From contig CM041778.1 in the NCBI GenBank assembly GCA_023374045.1, forward strand, positions 290,509,533 through 290,573,532: 64,000 nucleotides of DNA, given 5' to 3'. The stretch is from Limonium bicolor. Taxonomy: Eukaryota > Streptophyta > Magnoliopsida > Caryophyllales > Plumbaginaceae. Below the pieces are notes generated by a model. That model saw nothing but the letters and a program-made list of their open reading frames with translations. It searched no databases and was not told the DNA's origin. The position numbers were made by a program, and so were the translations under genes. The stretch's first letter is position 1; each line of letters begins with the position of its first letter. Below, piece after piece: positions 47,801-61,400 of this stretch.

Positions 47801-49261
47801 TTTACACATTCAAATCACATGGCTCTAAGGCCTTTAATTCAAACAACAATTCATAAACTTTCTCTAACCTCCACCAAGTACATTGCCTTACTTATTTTGG
47901 GTTCATTATTTAATTTAACCCATCCCAAATACTAAAACAATAAAAATAACATTAAGGTGGAATTCTTACCTTAAGTTTTCCAAGCTCCCTTTTTAATTCT
48001 CCTCTTACTCTCCCTCTTCTCCAATTTGGTCAAGTGGGCAATGGAGTTGCCAAACTCCATCCCAACATTCAAAGAACACAAAATGCACATAATTAAAATC
48101 CTAAACCCTTGGAAATACACTAATTGAATGAAAGGCTTAGAACACCATAGTTAGGGTTTACCTTATGGAGTTTTTAAGAGGGGTTTTATCCCTTGAATCA
48201 AGAAGGGGGTTCCTCCACCATTTGAGGGTTGAAACAAAGATCCAAAAAAAGAATCAAACAAGGTATCAAGAGAAGCGAAAAATCGGCCAAGGCAAGAAAA
48301 TGGGAAAACATGAGTTTTTCTCTAAAATCTGTTTACCTTAGTTTGAAGAGGAGACTCCAAGCTTCAAGAAGTTGTAATTTTCTCTTCAAATTGCCAACAC
48401 CCATGGAGGTCAACTTCCTCCATTTTAAATTTTGCAAAGAGAGGATGGAAGAGCTTGGTGAGAGGAGTTCAAATAAGTAATTATTTTTGTGTTTTGAGCT
48501 TTAATAAAGCTTGGACATGTGGTAGAAGTTGGAGTAGCCTTGGAAGGAAGGGAAGAAATCATCCTAGTGCAGAGAGGAAGAAGGAACCGGCAGGGAGGAA
48601 GAAAAGAGAGGAAAGAGAAGAGGGAAAAGAGAGAAATGTGAGGAGAGAGAAGAGGGGGTTACCTTTTTAACTTTTCCACTTTTTCTTTTCTTTCTAACTT
48701 AGTGTGTGTGTGAGGTGGCTGATTTATGGTAAAAAAAAATGGCGCCCAATATTCCCACATGCTGAAGCGTTTTTCATCTTTTACAGAAAACACTCGTTAA
48801 TTTACCCGGTTTTAGCACTATTCACTAACCAGGCCCGTTTTCCGGATTTTTTTGTTTCTTTATTTTTATTGGTTATTAAGCACCCATTAATGTTTAATTA
48901 TTATTTTGATTAACTATAATTTTTACGAGTTCATTTGACCACTCAAAGTCACGTTCTCTTGAAAAACATGCGCTAAATTTTTATTAACGTTTTTAATTCG
49001 TTTTATGGATCTGTTTTCTTTGGGAATTGTTCCTTTATCTTAATTAGGCATTACTAAGATTTGGAAATCCATCTAATACCCTTGCCGAGGTTGTATTCCT
49101 CCTACGATCACATAACGCTCAAGTTAGCGTTTTTTGCTTTTAGGCGTTTTTCTCTTTTCTTTTGGATTTATTCTCTTTACCAAAATTCTTTAGGCACTAA
49201 TGGGCCTCAAAATTTCATATTAGAGTAATTTAATCACCCTAGTTAGGTTCGGGGTATTTCA
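44880..49261 (-). repeat. E3 3' LTR
   Basis: 4,382 bases, TGTAACACCCCTACC to GGGGTATTTCA. It contains a CTCAA-rich stretch (45590-45770), the GTGCCCCTAGGGGCTTAGCA hairpin (45295-45314) beside TTTTATTTTCCAGG on the minus strand, and a hairpin array (46976-47156). Frames such as 48229-48480 and 48455-48670 are AG-rich LTR sequence, not genes. Confidence 0.92.
46976..47156. repeat. GGTCCGGGACTT/AAGTCCCGGACC hairpins in the E3 3' LTR
   Basis: Three strong inverted repeats: 46978-47013, 47050-47095 and 47122-47153. The third has arms GGGACTTTGTCC and GGACAAAGTCCC separated by only two bases. Confidence 0.85.
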
Positions 49262-52200
49262 ATCTACCCCCTTTAAAGAACTTTGCCCTCAAAGTTGGTG
49301 AATCTAATATTGTTAGTCACCTAAGTACTCAATGCTAAGGTTATAATCTCTTTATAACCTGTTAGACTCCAAAAACCTTACTCGATGTATACCACACATC
49401 CAAACAACATGTCACAGCATGCATAACAACCGAAAATATCCTTTTCCAAACTCTCCATGGGGTCCATCCGCAGATAAAGAAGGCACAACAGTCCTTACCC
49501 ATATCGAGTGATCCCTCAGGTACCGGTCACGTTTGAACACTTACGCATTCTGGTTCACGGCCGTCATGACTTTGAGCACTTATGCTCTCTGGCCCTACGG
49601 TCCTTTGGTTCTGATCAAACTCATTTGCACATCTAGAGATCCTCAGGCTCCAAAGTGAGTACTCTTCCCTGACCGGACTACTCATATCCGACGGCCCTTG
49701 GAAAAATACAAAACACACACTACAAACGTCCTACCGGTCACTTAGTATCGTTGCTCGTTCGTTGTAATGGTTTCAAAACTAATTATCACTTCCACCGGCT
49801 CACAAATAGCCTTACTTCCTAGGTTCGACTCGATACCGGTGCCTAGCCTTGGGAAGGTCCAACTAGCACCCGTGGGAGTGGTTTCAAAACTGTTCCTCAT
49901 TCTCATGTTTGAAGAAAATCATTTGTGCCAAAAATCAGTTTGGAAATTCATTTTGAAACTTCATATAACTCCAAATTCCAATTTATGTTAGTTTCACCTA
50001 TTACTAGTGTGATTACTTGTGGCCACTTATAGGGAGCTTCAAGAGTGATTCAACCTCAATGTGATCAGCATCGGTGTTGAACTATCCATCCACCCCAATT
50101 TATGTTCGGTTTCCCTTGATCGCTAGCAAATCAAGTTCCACCTCCCACCTCAATTCACACTCAAATAGTCAAACATTATTTCATTTTCTATCTTCTTAAT
50201 CTTGCTAGTCATAATCACCAAGGCAATACATTTCCAATTCTAGGATTCTTTTACTCACTTACTAATCGTCTCATCAATTATTACTTAATTATCTCCAACT
50301 CCTATACCCAAGAAATTCAAAAGCGTAATTTCCAATTAGTTTTTCTATCCTCCAATTGTTCACAAGTCAAATCAATTTCTATCCTCGATTCATTCCAAAT
50401 AAAATCAATCAAATCACCTTGGGGACTCAATTCCCACTAGGTTCAACATCGGTTTCATACCGATTTATACTCATCAAGTCTCCCAAACATAGTCGTTTCT
50501 CATACTATTACCAATCGGGGTTCTCATTCCCCTGGAGTTTCTCTACTCCTTTCCACATCAAATCTCACAATCAACCATAATTACACTATGAATGGATACG
50601 TATGTTTATGTAACATAAGTACCAATCATCGAAACAAATTCTTTTGCGCTATGCGCATTGTAGTTTACGTACTTATCACGTAAAACATACACTACACGGG
50701 TTTCACTCTACCCCCTTACAAGGGATTACACCCACGTAATCTACCATGTGTCAACATTGAACATAGGTCAAAGGCATTCAGCCGTCATGGAGTGTTTTAA
50801 CTTCCATGAGGTCTATTATACGTACGATGTTCCTTGATCAAAGAGTCTTAACTGTATTACCGGTTAGTCCCTGCATCAAGAATTTTCATCGGAGTTGTTT
50901 AACTCTTAACCAAGTTTAGTTCTAGCCTTAGAGGCTTCAACGCTTTGATAATTAGCCATTCATTCACTAGGTATATTAAACCTTAGAATTTTGGGCCCAC
51001 TAGCTTCTGCTGCGCGACCCTGATAACTTGGGTTTGTTTGCCCTTCTCATTATTCTTACTATGTTATACATTACCCTTTTATCCTGGGAATAAGGTTTAT
51101 CCAATCAAGTGTGGTATTCTTTAACTGTACGTGAACTCAATGAGTTTCAGATTTTCTATCCAGTTCTTTGGAAATTTATTGTACATACCGTTACGTATTA
51201 TAGTGATCATTCACTTTGTTCTTCCGACATGTTGTTGGTTGAGGTTAAGCCAATACTTAATTGTAATGCTTCCTCTATTGTCAGTGGCTTTTGAATTATG
51301 CTCACTTAACTGGTTCTGTACATGTGTTCTATTACTTGTATGACCTTGCATTTCTATGCATCGGTTCCCTAAATATTCATAGGTTTCCTTCTGTTTTTAT
51401 TCAAATGAAATTCACCTCGTTCTTCTTTAGCCTTAGGCCGCACGGTTTATTTCAAAGCTTCCGCTTAACTGGCTTGTGCCATGTTCATTGTGGAAGAAAG
51501 GATTTACCACAATTGACTTTTCCCATATTCCTAGCTATCCCTCTAGATTATTAACTGCACAAGTGAAATACTGAAACACTCAGTCCTACAAAGTGCAGAG
51601 GCGTAAACCCTTGGCAGTAAATCTCTCATGTAATTGAATACGAATGCACATTGTTTCCTTGTTGCCCGGTCTGTCTACCATTTTTATTCATCAACTCAAT
51701 ATCATTGTGTGATTACTGAGGTACATTGGTCGCTTACTATGCATCATCTTCGTATTTGCTTATGACCTTGGTTTCCATGGCAATCCGCTCATGTGTTTCC
51801 ACCATTTATATAATGGTTCGCCATTCATTTGGCTGTTTATGGAATATGACATTCTTCTATATTTCTGGGCTCCTTGAGCGTTATTGATTTTTCACTTCAC
51901 ATTTCCATACACGGTGTTTCTTCTTAACCGATTACTCCTCGATTTTCAATAGTTGCTATTGAAGCTTATTTCACATTGCTTGGCAATAATTATATGCTCA
52001 AGCTTCACTACATTAGTAGTTCTGAAAGGGATATATTTTCAGACATTTATTGATGGTATCCTCTTCTTTGGGATCTGTATGTTCACCGCTCTTGCGGTAC
52101 CACCTTAACGAGGGGTATCTTTGCTCGATAGTTATCCAACAATCTTACCTGTGCCATTCTTGGAAACTTTCCATATGGTCCTCTATGGGTTTTGCAACCG

Positions 52201-54475
52201 CTGAATCTACATATTGTAGCGGTTCTGTGGCTTACTAGCCTCGTTGCCTAGAGCTCTACTGATCATAGGCGTTTCACATATAATTGCATTACTCCGTACA
52301 CCGTAAATTGGTTTGGAGGTAACACTGGGCTCCATGATAAGGATCATCGCATCACGCTTCAGTTCGTTGGGGGCCTGTTAGGTATCTAAATATTGATCGG
52401 TACCTTTTTGCCATTGTAGGGCATCCCCTGTCTGGTGGGATCCCTTCGGTGTACTAACCGAGTGTTCATTGTAGCTTTTTATGTTTTATCACGACATTTA
52501 GTTTGACACCCTTCTTGGATCGCTCCAAGGTGTTACTAAGTTATGCCCTTACTATTGGCTAACTTATGAGTATGTTCGGTTTACTCCGCATTGCGGTCCT
52601 AGATTCCAAATGGTCCTGTTTAGGGTTATAATGTCTCCCGTTCTTTGGGTAAACCATGGGTACTTCTCTTATGTCTCTGACCAGTTAGATATCCTCTTCA
52701 GTGATTAATGGTATTCTCCGGTACCTTATAAGATCGCTCTGGTATTTCATCTTGTTCATCAAACATTGGAGTGTTCTTGTTAGGCATTACCTCATCGGGT
52801 TTAGACTGGGTAGTCATCTCGGCTATCCCGTATTGGCTTCAAGATTTCTTGAGACATATCCAATGTCTTTACTCAATTGCTCATGCTTCTCGCACTTCCT
52901 AACTCTTAACCATCCTCCTAGAGTAAGTTCTTGACTCCTTTAGCTTGTAAGCTTATCTGGGTTCTTCATTAGTTCGAGGCGTGTCCAACTGTTTCGGTTT
53001 CAATTTACCTTATGGTCCGCAGAATGGAGTCGACTACTTCCCGTGTTTCTTACACCACTTGTATACATACGTGGGGTACCTTATTTGTATGTTACCACTT
53101 ACCCGACTAACTCACAAATGGACTGTCAGGCCCGCAAGCTCCTTTGGAGTGCGGTCATCCCACATCCCATATTTGGGTACACTCATAGAGCTCGTCACAT
53201 GCCTAGGTGAAGTATTCTATTGTTAACTCCTCTTGTATCGTCCTATGATAACATTCTATAGTTCTGTGGTTGGGTTTTCGAAATTTGTGGTTTTAAAAAG
53301 AAAAGTTTATGGTTTTGAAGTAAAGTTTAGGTTTGAAATAAAAATCTTAGGTTTGAAAGAAAATCTTCATGGTGTTTCCATGTCTGAGGTCTTGACCAAG
53401 TCTAGCTTTTCGCTGACCGGTACATTTGTTAATGTGGTGGTCAGGCCGTTAGGCCTTTGTAAGGTTTCCTCCTTCAAGTTCTTAGGATTCGGGATCCTAT
53501 ATTCGCTTCACTGTCCTTGTGGTACTTGGTAAGTACTCGTTGGTCGTTAACCGTCTTCGAATTGCTTTGTAGTTGCTGCAATTGCCTTGGCAAGTGTGCG
53601 GGTAGGTCGGTTTTCAGGTTAACAAATACCGGTTACGGTATTGTTTTCATCCATATTTGGTGGTTTTATTGGATCTTCCTTTGATCTTAGTGATTGATCA
53701 CCCGAGTAGCTTCTCAGCGTTCTTGACATAGTTTTCGTTAATCCGTGTGCCTTCCCGATCTTTTAGGTCTTTGTGTACCTTGTTTCGTTGCTCGTTATGA
53801 ACTATGTCGTAGTCCTGTTGGTGTAAGTTTCATGAGTACCCTCATAATTGTCTGACTATGTTATTCAGATTTTACTGCCCTTTTGGCATTGTAGGTTTGG
53901 AGTTATCCAACCTTGACTAATTCCTTAGTCGGTTTGCATACCGTTGCCGGTATTATTAAACAATTGTCTCGGGTTCTATTACTCCGGCTTTTGCTTCATT
54001 GTGAGGTTATGCATCTCTTCTTGCCGGCTACGCATGGTTCTCGCGACTGTGAAGCATGTCGCCCCATGGTGCCTCAAATTTCACTAACCTACATTTAGGA
54101 TCTTCAACCTTCTACCGTTAAGTGTCGTTGTTGTTATTCCAACGGGAACCGTCTCCGGGATTTCCAATTCTTGGAATCTACCGTATGGCTGGTTCTTTCT
54201 CTTATAGAGTTTATTTTACAGCTGCCAGATCGGGTTTACCCGAGTATGAGAGGTCTTTCCATCTCTCTGGCGTTCTTTCCCCATCTTTACAACGGGGGTT
54301 GCGGAGGGCGGGATTGGTTATGTAGGTATCCAGACCACAATGGAAGTTCCTATCTAGCGTACCTCACACGCTAACACTCAACCCTTAGCCCTAAATCTCG
54401 TAATTCCTAACTCAATATTTCCTTAAACTCGGTATTTAGACAATCAGAGCGATACTTCGCTCTTATACCACTTTT
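49262..54475 (-). other. E3 non-coding interior
   Basis: The left end has the polypurine tract CTTTAAAGGGGGTAGAT (minus strand) abutting the LTR. Homology to E0 runs to about 51790. The remaining part to the PBS has no recognisable coding motif. A 63-codon sense frame at 49527-49718 is kept in E0 (2030-2221) with about nine changes. At 53020-53230 it resembles 6330-6650, without the 5S segment. Confidence 0.8.
54446..54470 (-). other. E3 primer-binding site with overlapping hairpin
   Basis: Minus strand TGGTATAAGAGC (54459-54470) is the initiator tRNA-Met PBS with one C-to-A change. The stem AGAGCGA / TCGCTCT with loop AGTA starts inside it. Confidence 0.8.
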
Positions 54476-57400
54476 TGTAACCCCCGTACCACTAATCCAA
54501 CCATTAACTCCTATCCCGTCTCCATTACCAACATCGAGCAGCGGAAATCGAGCTACCAGTGGTGAGTATTACAATGCCGTTAGTCACCCACCAAATCCAA
54601 TACAACAATACAATACAAATCTGTCTGATGGATTAATATACCGAGTACTCTACATCTAACTTTACATTTATTCCTTAACCAAATCAAATACAAATACAGC
54701 TTCAATTCGATTCTATACCGAGTTTACTACAATTCCCAAACTTGTCCAACACATACCGGTCTTACAATTCCACAACACAACAATCACAATTCTTATACAG
54801 CTACCCTTGCTTAATAATAACCCCGTTCTACTCTCGAACGGTGATCGGCTTCCACGTACCTAGAAAATAAAAACAGTGCCCCTAGGGTCTCAGGAAAACT
54901 GCTGCAATTGAAATTCGCATACCCCGCATGCTAACGGGGGTACGCCGACTACTTTGGTCGAGAACATATGGTTCACTTTAATTCAAACAGCATGCAAGGC
55001 AACAATACATTATATTTGTATATTAGCACAATCAAGGTTCAACATCGAGTACACACACTAACACACACAACAAGGGGGTTAGTTTAGTATAACCTACACT
55101 TAGGCCTTGAGGGTTTCCACCTCACTATGCCTTATTCAATTACTCATTGTCTTACCCACTCTCTTGGGTACTCTTACTAAAATTCTCTTACTCTCAACCT
55201 CAAGCAAGACTACAATTCTCAACTCAATACTCCACTCCAACTCAATTTCTCTTCTCTCAAGTCTCATCTCAATTCTCAATACTCAAATTCTCAAATCATA
55301 ACTCAAGTTCCTAATTCAAATTCTCAAATACTCAAAGGCATCTTTTAAGTCTTTGCCCACGACCTCCGGGCAGGGTCTTATACAAGACTCACCTCCGGGC
55401 TTACAAATACAAAAGGAGCTATACAATTAGCTCCTCAAATTCTCAAATGTCCAGTTCTCTACCGGACTACTCAAATTCCCCAAAACTCCTCTCTCGGAGT
55501 TATTTCACAATCTCATAGATTAGCCTAGAAGTATCTCTCTCGATATTCTCCATTAGCTTCGGGAATTCTCAAGGTCTAGTATTCTAAGGTTTAAGGTGTT
55601 ACCCAACTTATTGAATACTCTCATGTTCGGGACATGGTTTATTTTAGTCGGGTCCTCTCATTGTGGGTCGACTATCGTTCTAAGGGGTTTGGAGATCCCT
55701 TACCATACTTACTTTTTTTCAAGGTTCACATCTTGAACATTTATCAATCCTCTAAGTAGAGGTTTATTATATTCTTCCACTATTATTTATTTTGTGGATT
55801 TAATCCATTCAGTTCTCTAACCGTTATTGGGAGTTTACTAATTCTCGTACAATTCTCTCACGTTCTAGTGAGTTCAAAGGTTTGCGTTATCATTTCTTGG
55901 TTCGATAGTCTTAGTGTGTTTCCATGTTCTCATTAATTTACAACATGACTCTTTCTATGAGTCATTAAACAAACATAACCCAATTATGAGTCGAACTACA
56001 GCAAACATTCCACATTCAAGCAATTCATCCACAATCACACATTTCAAGAATTATACAAACTTTAAATTCAAAATACAATCCAACAACAAGCAATACAATA
56101 CAAGCCTAAGAGGGTGCAAACAATCCGATTCGTGCATTTATCTTGTTAAGGTGATCACATAATCAATTAAGCACACAAATCAGAGTTACACCGCTAGCAT
56201 ACGGGGCATGGGAAAATCATACCTTTCATCGGGGTTAGCTTTACCGTGTGTTCTCACATTCCTTGCTTCACACTTATTCCACTGATAACATTCAAATGTT
56301 TTATTAACATTAAGGCTTTACGGTATGCAAAACTAATACTCCCGTAGTTAACCCCATTATCTCGTTATTCTTTAGATTGTTCACGCGTTCTTAAAATCAC
56401 AATTTCCTCACTCACTTTTCCTACTTGTTTACACTTCTTACGACTTTTAAAAGTCACCAAATAACTCCCAAAACATCATCTAAAACCAATAGCAATCAAT
56501 CCCTCCACCTTTTAGCCCCTTTAAAACACTTTCGGGAGGATTTTAGGGGTGGTCCGGGACTTGGTCCGCACCCTAAGTCCCAGACCAATCAAGAACTAAA
56601 CTCTTGACCTAAAATATGGGGTGGTCCGGGAACTTACATGGGAACTAAGTCCCGGACCAAATGCAGTGTGTAGTCTCGGCCTTATTTTGAGGGTGGTCCG
56701 GGACTTTGTCCAAGGACCAAGTCCCGGACCCTGCTAAAACCTGTTACTAAGGTACATTTTCAACTCCTAATCAACCGTTAATCCACACTCAATCTTTCCC
56801 TAATCTTTCCACAAGTTTCCTACATTTTTAAACACCTAAATACATGCTTTAAACCTCATCAAATCATTGGTTTAATCCTTACTCAACTTCTTGCCCAAAT
56901 TCAACAATTTTCCATTCTCATTTTGCGTCTTGCACACTTGTGAATTTTCTTACTTCTTTTTGCACTTTTCATTTTGTTCTAACTCCATTTAACCAATCCA
57001 AATCATTCAAAGACAAATGCACTTCTAAACCCACATTCACTCCATGTTTCACATGTCATAAACACTAACTCTATTCTAGTCATTCCAATGCCCTACAACA
57101 CCCATTTGCTACTGATTTTACACACTCAAATCTCCCTTCTCCAACTACCATTTGATGGTGATTAATCCACTCAACTCAACCACATACACTCCTAGATTCG
57201 CCAATTCACTAACTCACCTTAGACACTTATTTTCTACCGAAAATTTGCCATAACTTCCCCATAAACCTAACATGTCCAAATCCACCAATTCTCACCTTTT
57301 CCAATCCGAAACTAGCCACACCCTTACAAGGGCCCTACCAGCACTCAAAGTAATCAAAATTTACCAAAACCTCCTCAAACAACAATACCAATTTACTCAT

Positions 57401-58479
57401 TCAAATCAAATGGCTCTAAGGCCTTTAATTCAAACAACAATTCACAAAACTTTCTCTAACCTCCACCAAATACATTGCCTTAATTAATTTGGGTTTATTA
57501 TATAATTTAACCCATCCCAAATACTAAAACAATCAAAATAACAATAAGGTGGAATTCTTACCTTAAGTTTTCTAAGTCCCCTTTTTATTTCTTCTCTTGC
57601 TTTTCCTCTTCTCCAATTTGGTCAAGTGGGCAATGGAGTTGCCAAACTCCATCCCAACATTCAAAGAGCACTAAATGCACATAATTAAAATCCTAAACCC
57701 TTGGAAATACACTAATTTAATGAAGGGCTTAGAACATCATAGTTAGGGTTTACCTTTTGGAGTTTTAAAGAGGGGTTTTACCCCTTGAATCAAGAAGGGG
57801 GTTCCACCACCATTTAAGGGTTGAAACAAAGCTCCAAAATAAGATGAAAACAAGGCATCAAGAGAAGCCAAAAATCGGCCAAGGCAAGAAAATGGGAAAT
57901 AAATGAGTTTTTCTCTTGAATCTTTTTACCTTAGTTTGAAGAGGAGACTCCAAGCTTCAAGAAGATGTAATTTTCTCTTCAAATGGCCAAAACCCATGGA
58001 GGTCAACTTTCTCCATTTGAAATTTTGAAAAGAGGGGGTGGAAGAGCTTGGTGAGGGGAGTTCAAATATGTAATTATTTTTGCGTTTTGTGCTTTAATAA
58101 AGCATGGACATGAGGTAGAAGTTGGAGTTGCCATGGAAGGAAGGGAAGAAATCGTCCCATTCTAGAGAGAAAGAAGGAACCGGCAGGGAGGAATAAAAGA
58201 GAGGAAAGAGGAGGGAATAGAGAGAAGTAGGAGGAGAGACAAGAGGGGGTTACCTTTTTAACTTTTCCACTTTTTCTTTTCTTTCTTTCTTTTATTTCTA
58301 ACTTAGTGTGTGAGAGGGGAGGCTGATTAGTGGTAAAAACCGGCCCCCACTGTTCCCACATGCTGGAGTGCTTTTCATCTTTTACAGAAAACGCTCGTTA
58401 ATTTACCCGGTTTTAGCATTATTCACTAACCGGTCCCGTTTTCCGGATTTTTCTCGTTTCTTTAATTTTGTTGGTTCTT
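54476..58479 (-). repeat. E3 5' LTR, interrupted by E6
   Basis: It starts TGTAACCCCCGTACC and follows the 3' LTR closely, including the CTCAA-rich stretch, the hairpin module (about 54858-54896) and the hairpin array. It stops in the sequence equivalent to about 48865 of the other LTR, where E6 begins; TTCTT at 58475-58479 is the likely duplicated target. Confidence 0.9.
56549..56731. repeat. GGTCCGGGACTT hairpins in the E3 5' LTR
   Basis: Three inverted repeats matching 46976-47156. Point changes have altered some arms; the last keeps GGTCCGGGACTT and AAGTCCCGGACC. Confidence 0.85.
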
Positions 58480-61400
58480 TGTAACACCCCATCCAAAGCC
58501 TATCGTGGTTATCGCAAACTAAACACTTAATCGAATACGTCGCAGCGGAAATAAATAACACCTGGACCTTGCCACGGTCTGATCGTTAGAATATACCGGC
58601 TTTAACGTTTACAATACTTATCCAACTCAAAACATCAACATTCACAATACCACAACCAATCGAGTACTAGTATCTTAAACATAATCTCAAACTTACATCA
58701 GTTTAATATAAACAGTCGGGTGCACAGGCGCAACCCGAACTCAAAATAAACATCCCACCCTAAGTCTAACCGCTCCTACTCTTGTAGTGCATCCTCATGG
58801 GTCTCTTACCTGCAAGTGTAAAAATAGCCCCCAAGGGGGTCAGCACGAATGCTGGTACACCCTCTCATGGCCCCCAAGCTAACGGGGCTACGACGACTAA
58901 TTGTCGATAGCATGGAAATTGATTACATACACAAACATAATATGAAGTGCATTAACAATAACCACAGATGAACATATATAGTTCACAAACAATGAACGAC
59001 TCAAGCGTTCCCTTATCAAGCGGGTTAGTAACCCTCTCCTTAGTCCTCATTTCCTTAATCTCAGTTCCTTACCTTACCTTAATCTCAATCTTAATCTTAA
59101 TCTCAGTATACAAACCTTTCCTGGAAGGGATTGGTTGTAGCTTAATTCGAACCTAGGATTTAGGTGATCCCACCGCACCATCTTAATGCCACCTACTCTG
59201 CACGGGAGTCCAGCGTAGCTGAGCCGGCAACCGGCCCTAGGCTACCAGTCCGAAGACAAGTCCTTAAGCGGAGGGCGGATCTGATTCAGATACCGTCCCC
59301 CTTTTTCCTTAGCATGCATGACCGGAGATCGGTCCCGGGTTTCCTCACTCAAGTTCCAGTTAGTAGACATCTTAAACACCATGTGCTAGCTAAGCCTTAA
59401 CGGGCATTAACCAACAACCATCTAACTTAACTCTTATTCTTAACTCAGTAAGTACTAAACTTGGTTAGTAACCATCTCAAGTCTCGCGGGTTAGTGTAAA
59501 GATAACACAAACACAACGAGAATAAATATAACCGGTTGCATGCTTTATCTTGTTTTAGTCATAGCAATTAAACAGATAGCGCACAAGCTGAGGGACACCT
59601 CGTTAGCAAGCAGGTCACAAGAAGGATTGTACCGTTCACCGTCGACGATCGTTTGGTTTATCTCCTTCCAAGTCCCAATTCACAAAGCCTAAAACATTGA
59701 TTCAGTTTTCGGTTACTATTCAATCCAACTCAATAGAATTTATTAACCTTCCTAGACATCAACTTTTACCCCTTTGTTTTTCACTAAGCCTTATGGTTTT
59801 TAACTTGACTCCTAAGTGCATCATTTTCTCATCATCTATTACACTTACTCTACCACTTAATGACCATTACACCCACCAAACATGTCCTTAATAATCTTAT
59901 AACAACCGTACTTAATTATCCCCATCATTTCCTAACCTTAAACAAGGTTTTTGGTCCATACAGTGGCCTGTCCGAACTTGTGTCCGGACTTCCCAAGTTT
60001 GGACACAAGTCGAGACTCAAAACTGAAAACAGACACCTGTCCGAACTTGTGTCCGGACTTCGGAAGTTCGGACATGGGTCGAGGAAAATTCAAGGTAGAA
60101 GCAGACACGTCCGAACTTGTGTCCGGGACTTCAAAGGTCGGACACAGTCGAGACTCTGAAAATTTTCACGCAACAGGGCTTGTCCGAACGTCCATGTCCG
60201 GACGGATGTTCGGACAAGGCAAAACACTCATTTCTAAGCCTTCAAACACTTAACCAATTTTCACCAAACTCCTCCTAAACCTCCATAATGTCTTCTAACT
60301 TCATTTGGTACATTTACACCCTCATACAACATCCCAAAAACTCATTTTCTATCTCCTTAAACACTTACTCACTTCATACCAAAATTCCTACACTTATGAT
60401 ATTTTCTCCTTGGTTTTCTAAGTGGTGTTTCATACCCATGACAGCCACTATGCCAATAATGTTCCCTCACTACTACAACATCATCTCCCAAGCATCTTTT
60501 CTTGCGCTTTCCAAGGTTTTCCTTAAATTCTAAACTCTACTTTCTATCTAAATCATCTCAAAATTTCACACTTAATCACACCAAACTTACCAAGGTTTCC
60601 TAGCTTCCTTTATCAGCATTTACCTAAGTCCTAAATACTCAAATACACTCTCTTGATTCCTAAATCCTTCATAGTAATGCCTAAGTCATTAAAACTCATT
60701 AAACACCTTAAACTCACCCCTTTTTCATCGAGACAACCTCTAAAACTTCCTAGTACTTCCCTAGTCATTAAATTCCCTTAGAATATCTTAAACACTTAAG
60801 TTCTCCTTTAAATTTTGCCATGGGTTCTCTAGTATATAGTACCTCCTAACACATGGTTTTTCTCCATCAAACAACCAATACCACACAAATTCTCATCACA
60901 ACACCTTAACACACAATTTACACTAAAACTTCACCATATCATCATATATTGCTTAAACTCAAAATGCTTGGCACTTAGGCCCTTAGATGACAATAATCTT
61001 AACCACTGAATTTCCACATATATTTGCCTTCAACCTGCGAATACACTCAACAAGGCTCCCATTGAAATAAAATGCTTCTTGTAATTCATTTCCACATTGT
61101 TTTAACTATCTCTTCTTCTCATTTGCTATTTAGTCAAAAGTTCACATGTATAGTCATTGTTTCTTCTAGGTTTTATAACACCTTCCCAATATAAACTCTA
61201 CACTAAACTCATCATATACCTAAATCCCATTCCCTTAAACAACAAGACATCTTAAGGTAAGTAATTTACCTTGTTCTTTTACAAGCTTAAAAAGCTTTCT
61301 TCCTTAGGTTTTTCTTTGTTCAATCTCGGTCACCAATGTGTGTCTCCTTGCCAATGTTCTAACCAATATCCAATGACTCCAATGAGTACTAGATAACACA

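Larger units (their letters stand above)
44880..58479 (-). mobile_element. E3: non-autonomous element with Tekay-type LTRs
   Basis: The 3' LTR is 44880-49261, the interior 49262-54475, the 5' LTR 54476-58479, then interrupted by E6; its last part should lie right of the window. The interior (5.2 kb) has a proper polypurine tract and PBS but no gag or pol. The LTRs are clearly a pair but differ often, so it is older than E4 or E5. E0 belongs to the same family, which therefore moved more than once without coding capacity. GGGCT (44875-44879) would be the target duplication. Confidence 0.85.
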
